Source of the DNA: Orychophragmus violaceus
Taxonomy: Eukaryota; Streptophyta; Magnoliopsida; Brassicales; Brassicaceae
Direction: 5' to 3'
Assembly (NCBI GenBank): GCA_030180135.1
Contig: CM058234.1
Coordinates: 28,492,766 to 28,556,765 of the forward strand
DNA: 64,000 nucleotides
The position numbers and the translations under genes were made by a program. The notes under the pieces were generated by a model. That model was not told the DNA's origin, made no database searches, and saw nothing but the letters and a program-made list of their open reading frames with translations. Shown here one piece after another: positions 10,280 through 21,205 of the stretch. Positions within the stretch are counted from its first letter, which is position 1. Each line of letters opens with the position of its first letter.

Positions 10280-12814
10280 ATGATAGTACAGAGGCTGATT
10301 CTAGTACGCGATGCTAGAGGTACTCTGAGGGACCAAGATAACAACCCATACAATGCTGCTTGGCAAAGGGTTGATGCTGAAGGGAATGTCATCCCTGACC
10401 CTCCTGAGCCACCGCAACAGGAGCAGAACCAAGCGCCAAGACAGGCCCAGGGTAGAGAGATGGTTGTCCATGAGAGAACCTTAGCTGACTATAATAGACC
10501 GGATGAGTTTCATGCAAACCGGTCAGCTCTGATTCTTCCTGGTTTTGAGAGGGATGATTTTGAGATCAAGACCATCTACTACTCGCTGATGAGACAGAAA
10601 GCATTCCATGGTCATCCTACATAGCAGCCTATGGATCACATTGATACATTTGAGGACCTAATCAATGGCATGAAGTATGATGGAGTCTGCCAAGATTATC
10701 TGTTCCTCAAGCTCTTTCCATACAGTCTCGCTGGAGACGCTGCTGCATGGCTGAAGCAACTGGCACCTGGTCAGTATACTACTTGGGCAGCCCTGAAGAG
10801 TGAGTTTCTGCGTCACTTCTATGATGATGCGCGTTCCGATCAGTCTAGACAGGACATTCTGACATTTACCCAAGGTCCTACTGAGCCACTTAAGACTGCT
10901 TGGATGAGATTTAGGAAGTACCAGCGTGACTGTCCACACCATGGATTCACTGAGGTCACATTGCTAGGTATCTTCTTCAGAGGCATAGATCTGCCATACC
11001 AGTCTGCGCTCAATAACTCCAGTAATGCAAACTTCAACACCAGAACTCCTGCACAAGCTAAGCAGTTGATTGAGAACTTAGTGAGCAGCAACAGCTGCAA
11101 GACTATGGATGATAGGAGGAAGAAATCTGGTGGAAGTGTAGAGAATACATAGATGGCTGAATTGAGATCTAAAATGGACACAATCTGCAATCTCCTGACT
11201 GGTAAAAAGGATGTCCACTTTGCACAAGATGTAGAAGTAATTCAGACTGAGGAGGACACTCAGGAAGAAGATGTGAATTACATTGGAGGATCTGGTTTCC
11301 AAGGTAACAGATTTGGTAATCAGCAGAGAAACAGATTCTTCAATGGAGGACAGAAGAGTGCCTTCGCAGGCAATCAGAGCTCAGCTGGTTTTGGACAGAC
11401 AAGTGGTTTTCAGAAGCCTTTTGGACAAGGTACTCAGAGAACCTATGGATCTTCATCTTATCAGACTCCTCCTGCACCTACAGCTCATGAGAGTAGAATA
11501 GAAGCAATGATGGAACAACTTATGGAAAGTCAGACCAAGAGTACTGTGGAGAGCAACAAGAAGTTAGATGCTGTCTACGAGGATCTCAATGGAAAGATCG
11601 AGTCTATGAACACTCACATGAAGCAGTTGGATACTCAGGTGAATCATATTTCCAGCTCTATGAAGGGAAAAGGAGTAGCAGACACTCATATTAAAGCCTG
11701 GTCTATGTACATTAATGATGGATCTCACCTAGGTGAAAAATTTGAGCTAAGTACATCTGAATTGGTGAAAGAAGAAGAAATCTCGGATTTTGGAGAAAAT
11801 CTCTCGGGTGAAAAATACAGTGTTGCATCGATTGACACACATCTAGTGTCGGTCGATGCAAGTCGTGAACAGACAGACTTGCCGAATGATAATGGTATTG
11901 ATGCAGATTTGAACCTTGATAGCTTATTCTCTGGAGTCTCTGAGATTTCTCAACAGGAAATCTATGCGCAAATCATTAGACAACACTCCTCAGTGTCTGA
12001 AGTAATTAAGCAGGAAATTGAAGATCTTGAGAAGCTAGAGGAGATTGGTGAAGAGTTGGAAGAAATTCCAACATCTGATGATCCACCATATCACCCATGT
12101 GTGCAGAGGTATTTGAACAAGATGCTGCCTTTAGATGAGGAGCTGAGAGACTGGGTGATTATAGTTCCTCAACATATTAGTGATGTTCTGCTGACTAAGA
12201 TCCCGAAGAAGTTGCCAGACCCTGGAGTCTTTGTGCTTAACTGTTCTATTTTCGAAGATAGTTTTAGGCGCTCTCTTTGTGATTTAGGAGCTGCTGGAAG
12301 TCTTATGCCATACTCAGTGGCAGAGAAGCTGGGAATGCTGGATTTTAAGCCTACTAGGACCTCTCTTGTCCTGGCTGATCAGTCTATAAGAGTTCCGGAA
12401 GGACTTCTTGAGGACATCCCGGTGAGAGTTGGAAACTATTTAGTTCCAACAGACTTCCTAGTGCTGAAATATGACTGTGATCCGGATGAAGCGTTGTTAC
12501 TTGGAAGACCATTTTTGGCTACAGCGGGAGCGGTAATTGATGTTTGGAGCAGCCTGATAGACCTCCATCTGGGAGATGAACCGCTGCGTTATGAGATGGA
12601 TAAGCTGCGAAGACCACTGATAGATGGGCAGACATTCACCATCATGGAAGCAGATGATGGGCAGCCGGATGATACTGTGATTATAGATCTTGGAACGCAT
12701 TTTACTCCATCTTTTCTTGGACACGAGCATTCTATGACAGCCTACTCGCCACCCTGGATGAGGAGACTTGAACGGAGACAGAAAAAGTCTCTGTCGAGAT
12801 CTCTTGGTGCCTGA
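10280..12814 (+). pseudogene. Gag-protease polyprotein with two in-frame TAG stops
   Basis: One continuous reading frame broken only by TAG at 10622-10624 and TAG at 11150-11152. The first part is proline/glutamine-rich. The second (10631-11152) holds the retrotransposon Gag core (PYSLAGDAAAWL, then LKSEFLRHFYDDARSDQ). The third has a Gly/Gln/Phe-rich stretch, a coiled segment around TKSTVESNKKLDAVYEDLN, and a retropepsin-like domain with DLGAAGSLMP at ~12280-12310 and the partner motif LLLGRPFLAT. A 'SID...SVDA' stretch at 11826-11862 is encoded by the TCGATCGA-type word inserted in frame. The stops could be read through or be simple mutations; I treat the gene as inactive. Typical Athila gag continues to pol, which is absent here. 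Confidence 0.8.
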
Positions 12815-14146
12815 AAGATCTTGTTCGTCCGGTCAAGCTAATGACCTTAAACAAGCGCTGAGTGGGAGGTAACCCACTGTTTTCGTTTTTGCATTTTGAT
12901 TTTAGTGTTTTTATAGGATTTTACGCTTGTTTCTGGTTTTGGTGAGTTTTTGTTTGCAGGTCTCGGATTAAAACGCAGTGCGTCGATCGACACACCATTG
13001 TGTCGATCGTCACAATACGACAGAAATCGCATTGCAGCGATCGTTGCGGTCCTTAGCAACGATCGATTATACACGAAAAATCGCCTAGCAACGGTCGATG
13101 CACTTAGTGCAACGATCGATGTCTGACTGCGACAGAGGTAAAACCAGAGAGAACTCAACCATCCTTAAACAAATTTTTATTTTTTTTGCCAATCCTTCGC
13201 TTGACACTACTGGGGACAGTGTGTCTTAAGTGTGGGGGAGGTTCTACTAACTTCTTTCTTTTGTTTTCTTAGAGTCAGTTAAATTTTTCAAAATTTTTGT
13301 TTTATTGAGTCAAAATTTGTTTATGTAAGGAACAATGATTTTTTAAAAAGATTAGTAGCACTTGCAGGAACTTAAGTAACCATTGGGATGAAGCTGCAGA
13401 TTATCTCTGACTATTAGAAAACCCAGACATGGATCAACCGACTAAGGACACCCACATCACTTCAGGTATCAGAGGATCCTTTTACTGACTTCACCCTAAT
13501 ACTGACTTAGAATTTCTCACCTAAGGGCTTGGTATACTTTGTGTCGGATTCCCTTGTTAGTTCTGACACAGCCTGTAAACCTGTCCTATTTAGTTCCCTT
13601 CTCCCCTTCCAAATTAAAAAAAAGATAATAAACTGAGGATGAGTTAGTAACTCCGAAGTGGTCATGGGAATGGTAGCTAAAACTCTCATATCCTATGCAT
13701 CCATGGAATGTGTCCAAAGTACACCCCTTAACGGGAAGAGCACTGATAAAAAAAAAAATGATACCCAATGGGGAAAAATCAGAATGCTAAGGAAGGGAAA
13801 GAGAAGAAAGGGACTAGAGAAAGATAGTATGGTGGTCTAGAGCTGATAAGGTAAGAGTCCATGTGCCTTTGATCGATACTCCTTAGGTGAGACCGCACTT
13901 AAATACTTGCAGAAGTCAGTAGGGGGAATTTGAATGCTTGAATGTGATTGTGGAGTTTACTTAGGACAGTTGCTAAGTGTGGGGGAAGTATATGTTGGTC
14001 TTGATGTCTGCAGGTTGATTCTTTCATGTGGTTTACTAAGGGGAATCTGAGTGTTGCTGCTTCTAAGATGAAAAGAGTTTCTGAAGAGTTTTCAAACCTC
14101 TTCACTGCATTTTAGTTCTCTGTTTTGCTTGAGGGCAAGCAAGGGC
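12815..14146 (+). other. Athila element 3' non-coding region
   Basis: No coding frame of note. It holds a cluster of TCGATCGA-type words (12978-13124) and two extra copies of the polypurine motif TAAGTGTGGGGGA (13227 and 13974). Another single word (GCATCGATCGACACAC) lies in the 3' LTR at 14346-14361. Confidence 0.65.
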
Positions 14147-14161
14147 TAAGTGTGGGGGAGT
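14147..14161 (+). promoter_or_regulatory. Athila element polypurine tract
   Basis: TAAGTGTGGGGGAGT directly precedes the TGATATC start of the 3' LTR. This is where plus-strand DNA synthesis is primed. Confidence 0.85.
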
Positions 14162-15336
14162 TGATATCATGGTTTTTACCCATTTTATGTCATGATATAG
14201 ATGTGTTTTTAGTGTCTTTTGTGTTATTTTAGAGTCTTTTACAGGTTTAATCAGGTTTGGAGCTAATTGGAGATAATTGGAGTATTTTGGGACTTTTGGA
14301 GCATTTTGGCCGAGAGTTTAACTCACTGCCCGATTTGATGATCATGCATCGATCGACACACTAGCGAGATGGGCCGTACGCGGCGGTTTAACAAAGTTAT
14401 GAAGATTTGCAGAGAAGCCCAGAATAGTTTCAGTATTTACACAGAAGCCCCAGGCGAGATTATGCCTATATATTTAGAGTTTTGGCTTTTATTTTAGATA
14501 CGCTTTCATACTTAGAGCTAAGAGATTTTTAGAGCTTTTGGGGCTGATCTATTCCTGTACTTCATCTATTTTGGAGAAGATTTCGAACCCCTTTATCTAT
14601 TTAATTTCTTATATGCAATCTATTATTTCTATGATTTCTGTTCCATTAATCATGTCTGAGTAGATTCATAGTTAAGTTTAGGGTTTCTCATTAGGGATTT
14701 TATGACTTGCTAGACTTTTTTAATTCAAGTTAAGGATTCACATGATTAGAATGTTCTTCGATCTAAATTGTACTTAATGCTAGTTCTAACCTAATCAATT
14801 AGAATCTAGACTTTAGGTTGCTAAATACGACACGAGAGTGTGGTTTAGAATCTGAACTATTTAGGTTGAGCAATTAAATTATTCGCAAAGAGATTTGGCT
14901 TAGTTTAATTGTGAACATATCGAACTTGAAATTAATGCTGGTTTAATCTGTTAGTAATTGCAAAGAGATTTGGATTACTGCACTTAGACTTAGAGGATTT
15001 TCGCAAAGAGATTTGGTTAATTCTAATTCCGTGATTTGAGTTCTAGAACTGAGTTTAATTTGATCCTGACTGATTAACTTGTCTGCTTGTCTGATTTCCT
15101 GAGAATTCCCTAGACTTAGCGCTTTTAGTTTATTGCTTTCACAACAAATTCTTGCTACTGAATTACTTTCTCGCCTTGCTATTTACTTTACAACAATTTG
15201 CTTTCTTCCTAGTATTAATCTCTTCCGTTCTGAATCTATTGAATTTCAGAGTCCCTGTGGATTCGATAACCCTATATACTACATTGATATTGCTGTGCAC
15301 TTGCAGTTAGTATAGGGAATAAAACCTGACCTATCA
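14162..15336 (+). repeat. Athila element 3' LTR, complete (1175 bp)
   Basis: TGATATCATGG ... GACCTATCA. A TATA-like motif (cctatatattta, ~14465-14476) is a candidate promoter. It also carries one GCATCGATCGACACAC word and the three 'cgcaaagagatttgg' repeats of U5. No target duplication can be checked because the left end is lost. Confidence 0.9.
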
Positions 15337-16091
15337 ACAAAGGACGCACCCACGAAATCTCCGAGATGCGAGGCGGGAAACCCGAGAGAGAAACCGCAGT
15401 GGAAGCTCCAGGGCTTCGACGACCGGTGATGGGAAGCGGCGGAGGGAGACTTCGCTGGAGGACGGCGGAGATAGCTCACCAATTTCACGGCACAGGGTTT
15501 CGTTCGGTGTCTAGAGGAGTGGTTTTCATCTGTCGGTTGGAGGGAAAGCATCTTTGTCGAAGGAAGCTACGGCGACGAGGATCCGGTTGGAGATGGCGGT
15601 TCTCCGAAGGTCGTCCTTTGTTGTCCAAGGTGGCGGATCTCGAACGGAAGAAGGTTTGTGCTCGGCGGTGGGAATGTTCGAGGAATCCGAGGTTGCGGCG
15701 GAAGCAGTGGGTGAAGGTGATGAGGTGCTGCTTCTTGAGGCGGCTGATTCACATGGCCGCGGGACATTTCCGGGAACAAGGACCTCCCGATACGGCGAGG
15801 CGAGTTGATTAGGAAACCGGTGTCGGACTGACCGGATAACAAGATCCCGTCTTGCCCTGACGGAGGCGATTGTTTCAGTCCGTCGGAGAGAGGAGCTCTC
15901 TGAGCTAATCCGTCTACTTCCCATCTCATCCCCAGATCTATCTGGTTTTTAGCCTATAGTAGCGCTAGGTGTGAATCTTCATTCCGGTTAACCGGCCGAC
16001 TTTTGTCTGATTAGTTTCCGTCGTTGTAGATTGTTTTCGATTACCCATTTTTGGGAGTTTTTTAATATAAAATATATTAATTAAAAAAAAG
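15337..16091 (+). mobile_element. GC-rich retroposon fragment cut by the Athila element
   Basis: A GC-rich block (to ~15930) starts exactly at the Athila LTR end and passes into a T-rich, then A-rich tail (ttaatataaaatatattaattaaaaaaaa). Overlapping frames on both strands (15366-15812 plus, 15526-15924 minus) have no recognised domain and owe their length to GC content. The tail region resembles that of the retroposon at 1362-2325 (ccggttt, tcgatt, ttaatataa blocks in the same order). Its left part was lost or displaced by the Athila insertion. Confidence 0.45.
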
Positions 16092-16260
16092 TGTCTAAAG
16101 AAACACGTTACATTTCATCCAATATATGCCTACACAATCACTTTATTTACTTTCCAAAATAGGACTGAATCCTTTCTTTCATGCAGGCTTGGGCTATAAT
16201 AGTGGACGAATTTGATTTGACCCCAAGGTAATATAAGTCCTCCGAAACATTTCCAAACCA

Positions 16261-17548
16261 CTAGGTTTTTACGCGCGGATACATATTAATAATTTTACTT
16301 ATTATATTTTTTAAATTAGTTTAAATTCAATATTAATAAAGTTTGTATTTTATTATTTTTGTCAATTTTAATATTTATATTATAAAATAATATTTCTATT
16401 CATAGTAGCATATCTGGTTAGTAAATATGAATGTGTGGATAATAGTACTCTGTATTATTTTGTTAAAATTTATAAATAGGTATGTTAACTAAATATTAAA
16501 TAGATGATGTATTAATAAATTTGTAAATACCTTTTGATCAATGATAAGGAGTTCAAAACCCATAAGTAAACCTCTTTTTGATGTTTCATGCCTATTAGAA
16601 GTCAAGAACTCTAACCAAAACTTATTTCTTGTTAAAACCTGAGCTCGTTCAAAAACAAAAAAGCAAGTGGTTAGTTAGAAAAAGAATTGACCATTTTTTA
16701 TCAAGTTATTTTTGCCTTTCAAAAAATATTTTTGATTTAGAAATTTATGTAAGCTATTGGAATTTGAGTTGTCTATTTATAATCAATTGCTAAACTTTTA
16801 AAAAAGAAAATTTCTAATTCTAAGAAAGAAACTAATTTCCTTTTTATAATAGTTGAAAATTATGTTAATCAAGGAAAATGTAAATCATGTACGTAATATT
16901 TAATTATATTTTTTGAATTTTATAATTTCCTTTTTTGAATATAATTAAGTACATTTTTAAATTAGATAATACTTATTTGACATTTTTTTTATGACAATTT
17001 ATGTATGTTTCTTACTCCCATTTTTATGTTAGTTTTTCTATTTATAGAATTGTGTTTCTTATTACATTATGTTTTTATGACAATTTACGAATATTTTTAT
17101 TTCTATTTCTATGTAAGTTTTACTATTTATAAAATTTAAATTTGTAAATTATCTCAATTTTGAATGATGAAATGGACCAATAATATTAAGTTTTTTAAAT
17201 CTTACGTGTAGTAATTTAAAATTTGTAAATTTTCTCAATTAAATAAGTACTTACATGTCGTTATATTTCCATTTCTATGTTAGTTTTATTATAGTAATTT
17301 AGAATTTGTAAATTTTATTAATTTAGAGAAAATTAGTACTTACATGGCGCTCAATTTCCATTTTCTTAATTTAGGGAAAATAAGTATTTATATGGCGTTC
17401 AATTTCCATTTCTATGTTAGTTTTATTATAGTAATATAAAATTTGTTAATTATCTAAATTTTAATGATGAAGTGGATCAATCGTATTGAGTTTTTTAAAT
17501 CCTACGTGGACGCTCTTAGATGCCTATAGCTTCAACTTTTATATTATA
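16261..17548 (-). mobile_element. Helitron-like element A
   Basis: On the minus strand it ends in CTAG (16261-16264, preceded by A) with a decayed GC hairpin (acgcgcggat), and starts with TATAATATAAAAGTTGAAGC (reverse complement of 17529-17548). The interior is AT-rich and non-coding. It shares its 5' block ('cctacgtggac..ctc..a..gcctatagcttcaact', 17500-17540) with element B at 20375-20415 and one ~280-bp cassette (16490-16770) with two copies in B. The canonical 5' TC was not seen, so 5' end assignment is tentative. Confidence 0.55.
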
Positions 17549-19390
17549 CTAGGTTTTTCACCTGCGCTACGCGCAGGTACGTATTTATAATTTTGCTTAT
17601 TATATTTTTATGTTTATTTTCTAAATTATTCAAATTCAATATTACTAAAGTTTACATTTTTATTATTACCTTTTCAATTTTACTATTTATATTGTAAATT
17701 AAAATGTCTTAATGTTGACAAATATGAAAATTTCTTAAAACAATTGTTACACATATTTTCTAAAATTATGATATTGAATTTTTATTTGATAGTTTGAAAA
17801 TTTTAAGTAGTTGTGATAACTAAATATTGAATAGATGGTGTATTAATAAATTTTCAAATACCTTTTGATTAATGAGAAGGAGTTCAAACTCATAAGTAAA
17901 TTTCCTTTTTATGTTTCGTGTCTCCCAAAAGTGAAGAACTCTAACCAAAACTTCTTTCTTGTTAAAATCTTTCAGAAACTCGTTCAAAAACAAAGAAGCA
18001 ATTGGTTGGGTAGAAAAAAAATTGGTCATTGCTTTATCAAGTTATCTTTGCCTCTAAAAAAATATTTTTGATTTAGAAATTTGTTTAACCTATTGGAATT
18101 TGAGCTGCTTATTTATAATCAACAACTAAACTTTTAAAAAAGAAAACTTCTAATTTTAAGGAAGAAACTAATTTCATTGAAATTATGTTAATCAAGGAAA
18201 ATGTAATTCATGTAAGTAATAATTGGAAATTATGTTAATCAAAAAAATGTAATCATGTATGTACTTATTTGACATTTTGTTCCTTTTATGATAATTTATG
18301 TATGCTTATTATTACCATTTTTATGTTAGTTTTCCTATACATAAAATTGTGTTTCTTATTTCCATTTCTATGCTAGTTTTATCATTTTATAAAATTTAAA
18401 ATTTATAACTTTTCTTAATTTTGAATGATGAAGTGAAAATTTAAATTTGTAATTTTTCTCAATTTTAAATGATGAAATGAACAACCACTTCTTATTTAAA
18501 ATTACTTAATTTTTAAATAAGATTGAAAATTAAAATTATCAATTAATCATATTGATTGATATATGATTAATTGATTTTTATGATTAAAATTAATTCATTA
18601 AAATTAACTCAAATCAATTCATAAAAATTAATTCATAAAAATTAACTCAAATCAATTGATCATCGTGTATTATTATATAACCATTTCTCTCATATAAATA
18701 TCTACATCAATTAAAAATTAATCAATATGATTTAAAATTAACTTATCGAAGAAAACCCGTGTGGAAGAGGTAGATGAGAGACAAAACATATCTACATCAA
18801 TTAATTCAAGTGCAGTGGTACCATTAAATGGTTTATGTAGGATACACAAAATGGAATTTCTATGAAGCTATGTTAGCATTTCAAATGATATAAAACTTAA
18901 ACATACTAAACGTTGAATTATAGGTTTAAGATTATGTACCTCTAAAATATTTATATGTAGGAAGTCACTTTGTAGTTGTTCTTGTTATCAGTAACTACAA
19001 ATTTTTTGATTTTGCAGACTACATCAGCCTTAAGATTTGAATCATAGCAGCATCTCCGGTTAGCATATATGAATGCGTGGATAACAGTCCCTGCATTATA
19101 GTGATTTCATTCAATTTATAAGTAGTTGTCTTAACTTAATATTGAACACATGATGTATTAATAAATTTGAAAAAACCTTTTGATCAATGAGAAGGAGTTC
19201 GAGACCCATAAGTAAACCTTTTTTTTGATGTTTCGTGCTTCCCAAAAGTGAAGAATTCTAACCAAAACTTCCTTCTTGTTAAAACCTTTCTGAATTTCGT
19301 TCAAAAACAAAGAAGGAACTAGTTTGCTAGATAAAGAATTTGCCATTGCCTCTAAAGAAATATTTTTGATTTAGAAATTTGTGTAAGTTA
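16490..19390. repeat. Three dispersed copies of a ~280-bp cassette
   Basis: Copies at about 16490-16770, 17815-18100 and 19135-19395 share the order 'actaaatattgaa', 'gatg.tgtattaataaattt', 'ccttttgatcaatgagaaggagttc', 'ccaaaacttctttcttgttaaaa', 'tcgttcaaaaacaaagaagcaa' and 'aaatatttttgatttagaaattt'. The ~1.3 kb spacing equals the length of element A, suggesting that B contains an extra partial unit. Confidence 0.7.
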
Positions 19391-20425
19391 TTGGAATTTG
19401 AGCTGCTTATTTATAATCAACATTTAAAAAAGAAAACTTCTAATTCTAAGGAAGAAAGTAATTTCCTTTTTATAATAATTGAAATTATGTTAATTAAGGA
19501 AAATGTAAAAGTTTTTTATGACAATTTAGGTATGTTTCTTATTTCTATGTTAGTTTCTTATTTATATTTCCATTTATATGTTAGTTTTATTATTGTAATT
19601 TTAAATTTGTAGATTTTCTCAATTAAATAAAGAAAACTTCTAATTCTAAGGAAGAAACTAATTTCCTTTTTATAATAATTAAAATTATGTTAATCCAGGA
19701 AATGTAAATGTTTTCTAACAATTTAGGTATATTTTTTATTTCTATTTCTATGTTAGTTTCTTATTTCTATTTCTATTTCCATTTATATGTTTTGAAATTA
19801 TGTTATTCAAGTAAAATGTAAATGTTTTTATGACAATTTAGGTATGTTTCTTATTTCTATTTCTATGTATTGTAATTTAAAATTTGTAAATTTTCTCAAT
19901 TAAATAAAGAAAACTTCTAATTCTAAGGAATAAACTAATTTCCTTTTTTTAATAATTCAAATTATGTTAATCCAGGAAATGTAAATTTTTTCTGACAATT
20001 TAGGTATGTTTTTTATTTCTATGTTAGTTTCTTATTTCTATTTCCATTTATATGTATTGAAATTATGTTAATCAAGGAAAATGTAAATGTTTTTTAATGA
20101 CAATTTAGGTATGTTTCTTATTTCTATTTCTATGTTAGTTTCTTATTTCTATTTCCATTTATATGTTAATTTTATTATTTATAAAATTTAAAATTTGTAA
20201 ATTTTCTCAATTAAATAAGTACTTACCATTTATATGTTAGTTTTATTATAGTAATTTAAAATTTGTAAATTTTCTCGATTTTGAACGATGAAGTGGACCA
20301 ATCATATTGAGTTTTTTAAATCTCGATTTTGAACGATGAAGTGGACCAATCATATTGAATTTTTTTAAATCCTACGTGGACACTCTCAGAGGCCTATAGC
20401 TTCAACTTTTATATTATATATGATA
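17549..20425 (-). mobile_element. Helitron-like element B, joined head-to-tail to A
   Basis: Minus-strand 3' end CTAG at 17549-17552 with a clean hairpin at 17561-17577 (cctgcgc tac gcgcagg). The 5' side is the same terminal block as element A near 20425. It is non-coding and AT-rich with many internal repeats. Its CTAG end directly touches the 5' end of element A without intervening host bases. Confidence 0.6.
19400..20280. repeat. Degenerate tandem repeats (~150-200 bp unit)
   Basis: The block 'aaagaaaacttctaattctaaggaagaaactaa / aattatgttaatc.aggaaatgtaaatg / tgacaatttaggtatgttt' recurs near 19430, 19628, 19800, 19907 and 20055, with simple 'ttatttctatttctatgttag' runs between. Copies vary in length. 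Confidence 0.7.
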
Positions 20426-21001
20426 TGATATATGATTCATACATGAAGATTACACATAAGCTAAGATCAAAGGAAAACACAAACCAGTGAAATTGAACAT
20501 TAAGCAATCATATTATCGGAAACACAATCAAGAAGCCAAGAAGTGTGGATGAAGGAAAAGAATAATATACATGATGTTTTGGTAATGAACCTTTTGGAGA
20601 TGGAGTTCCAGCAGCTGCAAACACAAATTAAACAAAAGAAAATATAAATAAGTTTGGTATGAATAACCTGAGAAAAAGACAAAAGGTTGATCCTCCACTA
20701 CACAATTACTACACAATTACAATCAGACTGTATCAACTTGTATCAATCTTAAGGTTGATCATGAAGTTTGTCTCCTCCTAAAAAGAATCCAATATTGAGC
20801 CTATGAAAAATTTAAAACCATTGATTTATATATATATATATAGAAGGTTTTTTTTTACCAAAAGGAGCTCAAGAATGAAGGACAACGAATTATATATGCT
20901 TCTGAAATCTTATATTCAATATGAGTCTCAATCCATGTGAGTAGAAAGAAAATTGAGACAAACTTTTCTCTTCCCAAGAGATAACTTGTCTGAGATAGCT
21001 T
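20426..21001. other. Spacer without recognised features
   Basis: AT-rich sequence with a short (ta)n run at about 20829-20842. Short frames near 20500-20716 on the minus strand are not convincing. The right end is the target site of the MULE. Confidence 0.4.
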
Positions 21002-21011
21002 GTCTTTCTCC

Positions 21012-21205
21012 GGGAATTCGGCTTATTCATACCTCAACAATGAGCCACGGTTCCAATCAATACCCGAACTCCGTATCTGTGCAATTTCATACACCAATTC
21101 ATTTTAAATTTGAATCTCATACCCCAACTAAAACAATTTGGCCTTTTCATGCTTTGACTAACGGAACGTTAGTTTGACCCAGACGGTGTTTAGTGGCTCG
21201 GTTAC
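21012..21205 (+). repeat. MULE left terminal inverted repeat
   Basis: Pairs with 24373-24566. The arm is cut by the solo LTR at 21206 and resumes at 22804 (ggtggctgacgtgg), where similarity to the right arm (ggagtattacgtgg) fades. Confidence 0.9.

Larger units (their letters stand above)
9083..15336 (+). mobile_element. Athila-type Ty3/gypsy element, gag-protease only
   Basis: Structure, left to right: partial 5' LTR (9083-9911), PBS (9918), gag-protease region (10280-12814), 1.35 kb non-coding, polypurine tract (14147-14161), and complete 3' LTR (14162-15336). The 829-bp parts shared by the two LTRs are the same length with about 10 substitutions (~1.2%), so the insertion is fairly young. 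No reverse transcriptase, RNase H or integrase sequence is present, so it must depend on a partner element, as described for gag-bearing non-autonomous elements (TR-GAG type). Copia-1 sits in the left LTR. At the right it directly abuts a GC-rich retroposon. Confidence 0.85.

Noticed and set aside
15366..15929. Long overlapping frames on both strands
   Set aside because: GC-rich retroposon sequence; both strands open at once, no recognised domain.
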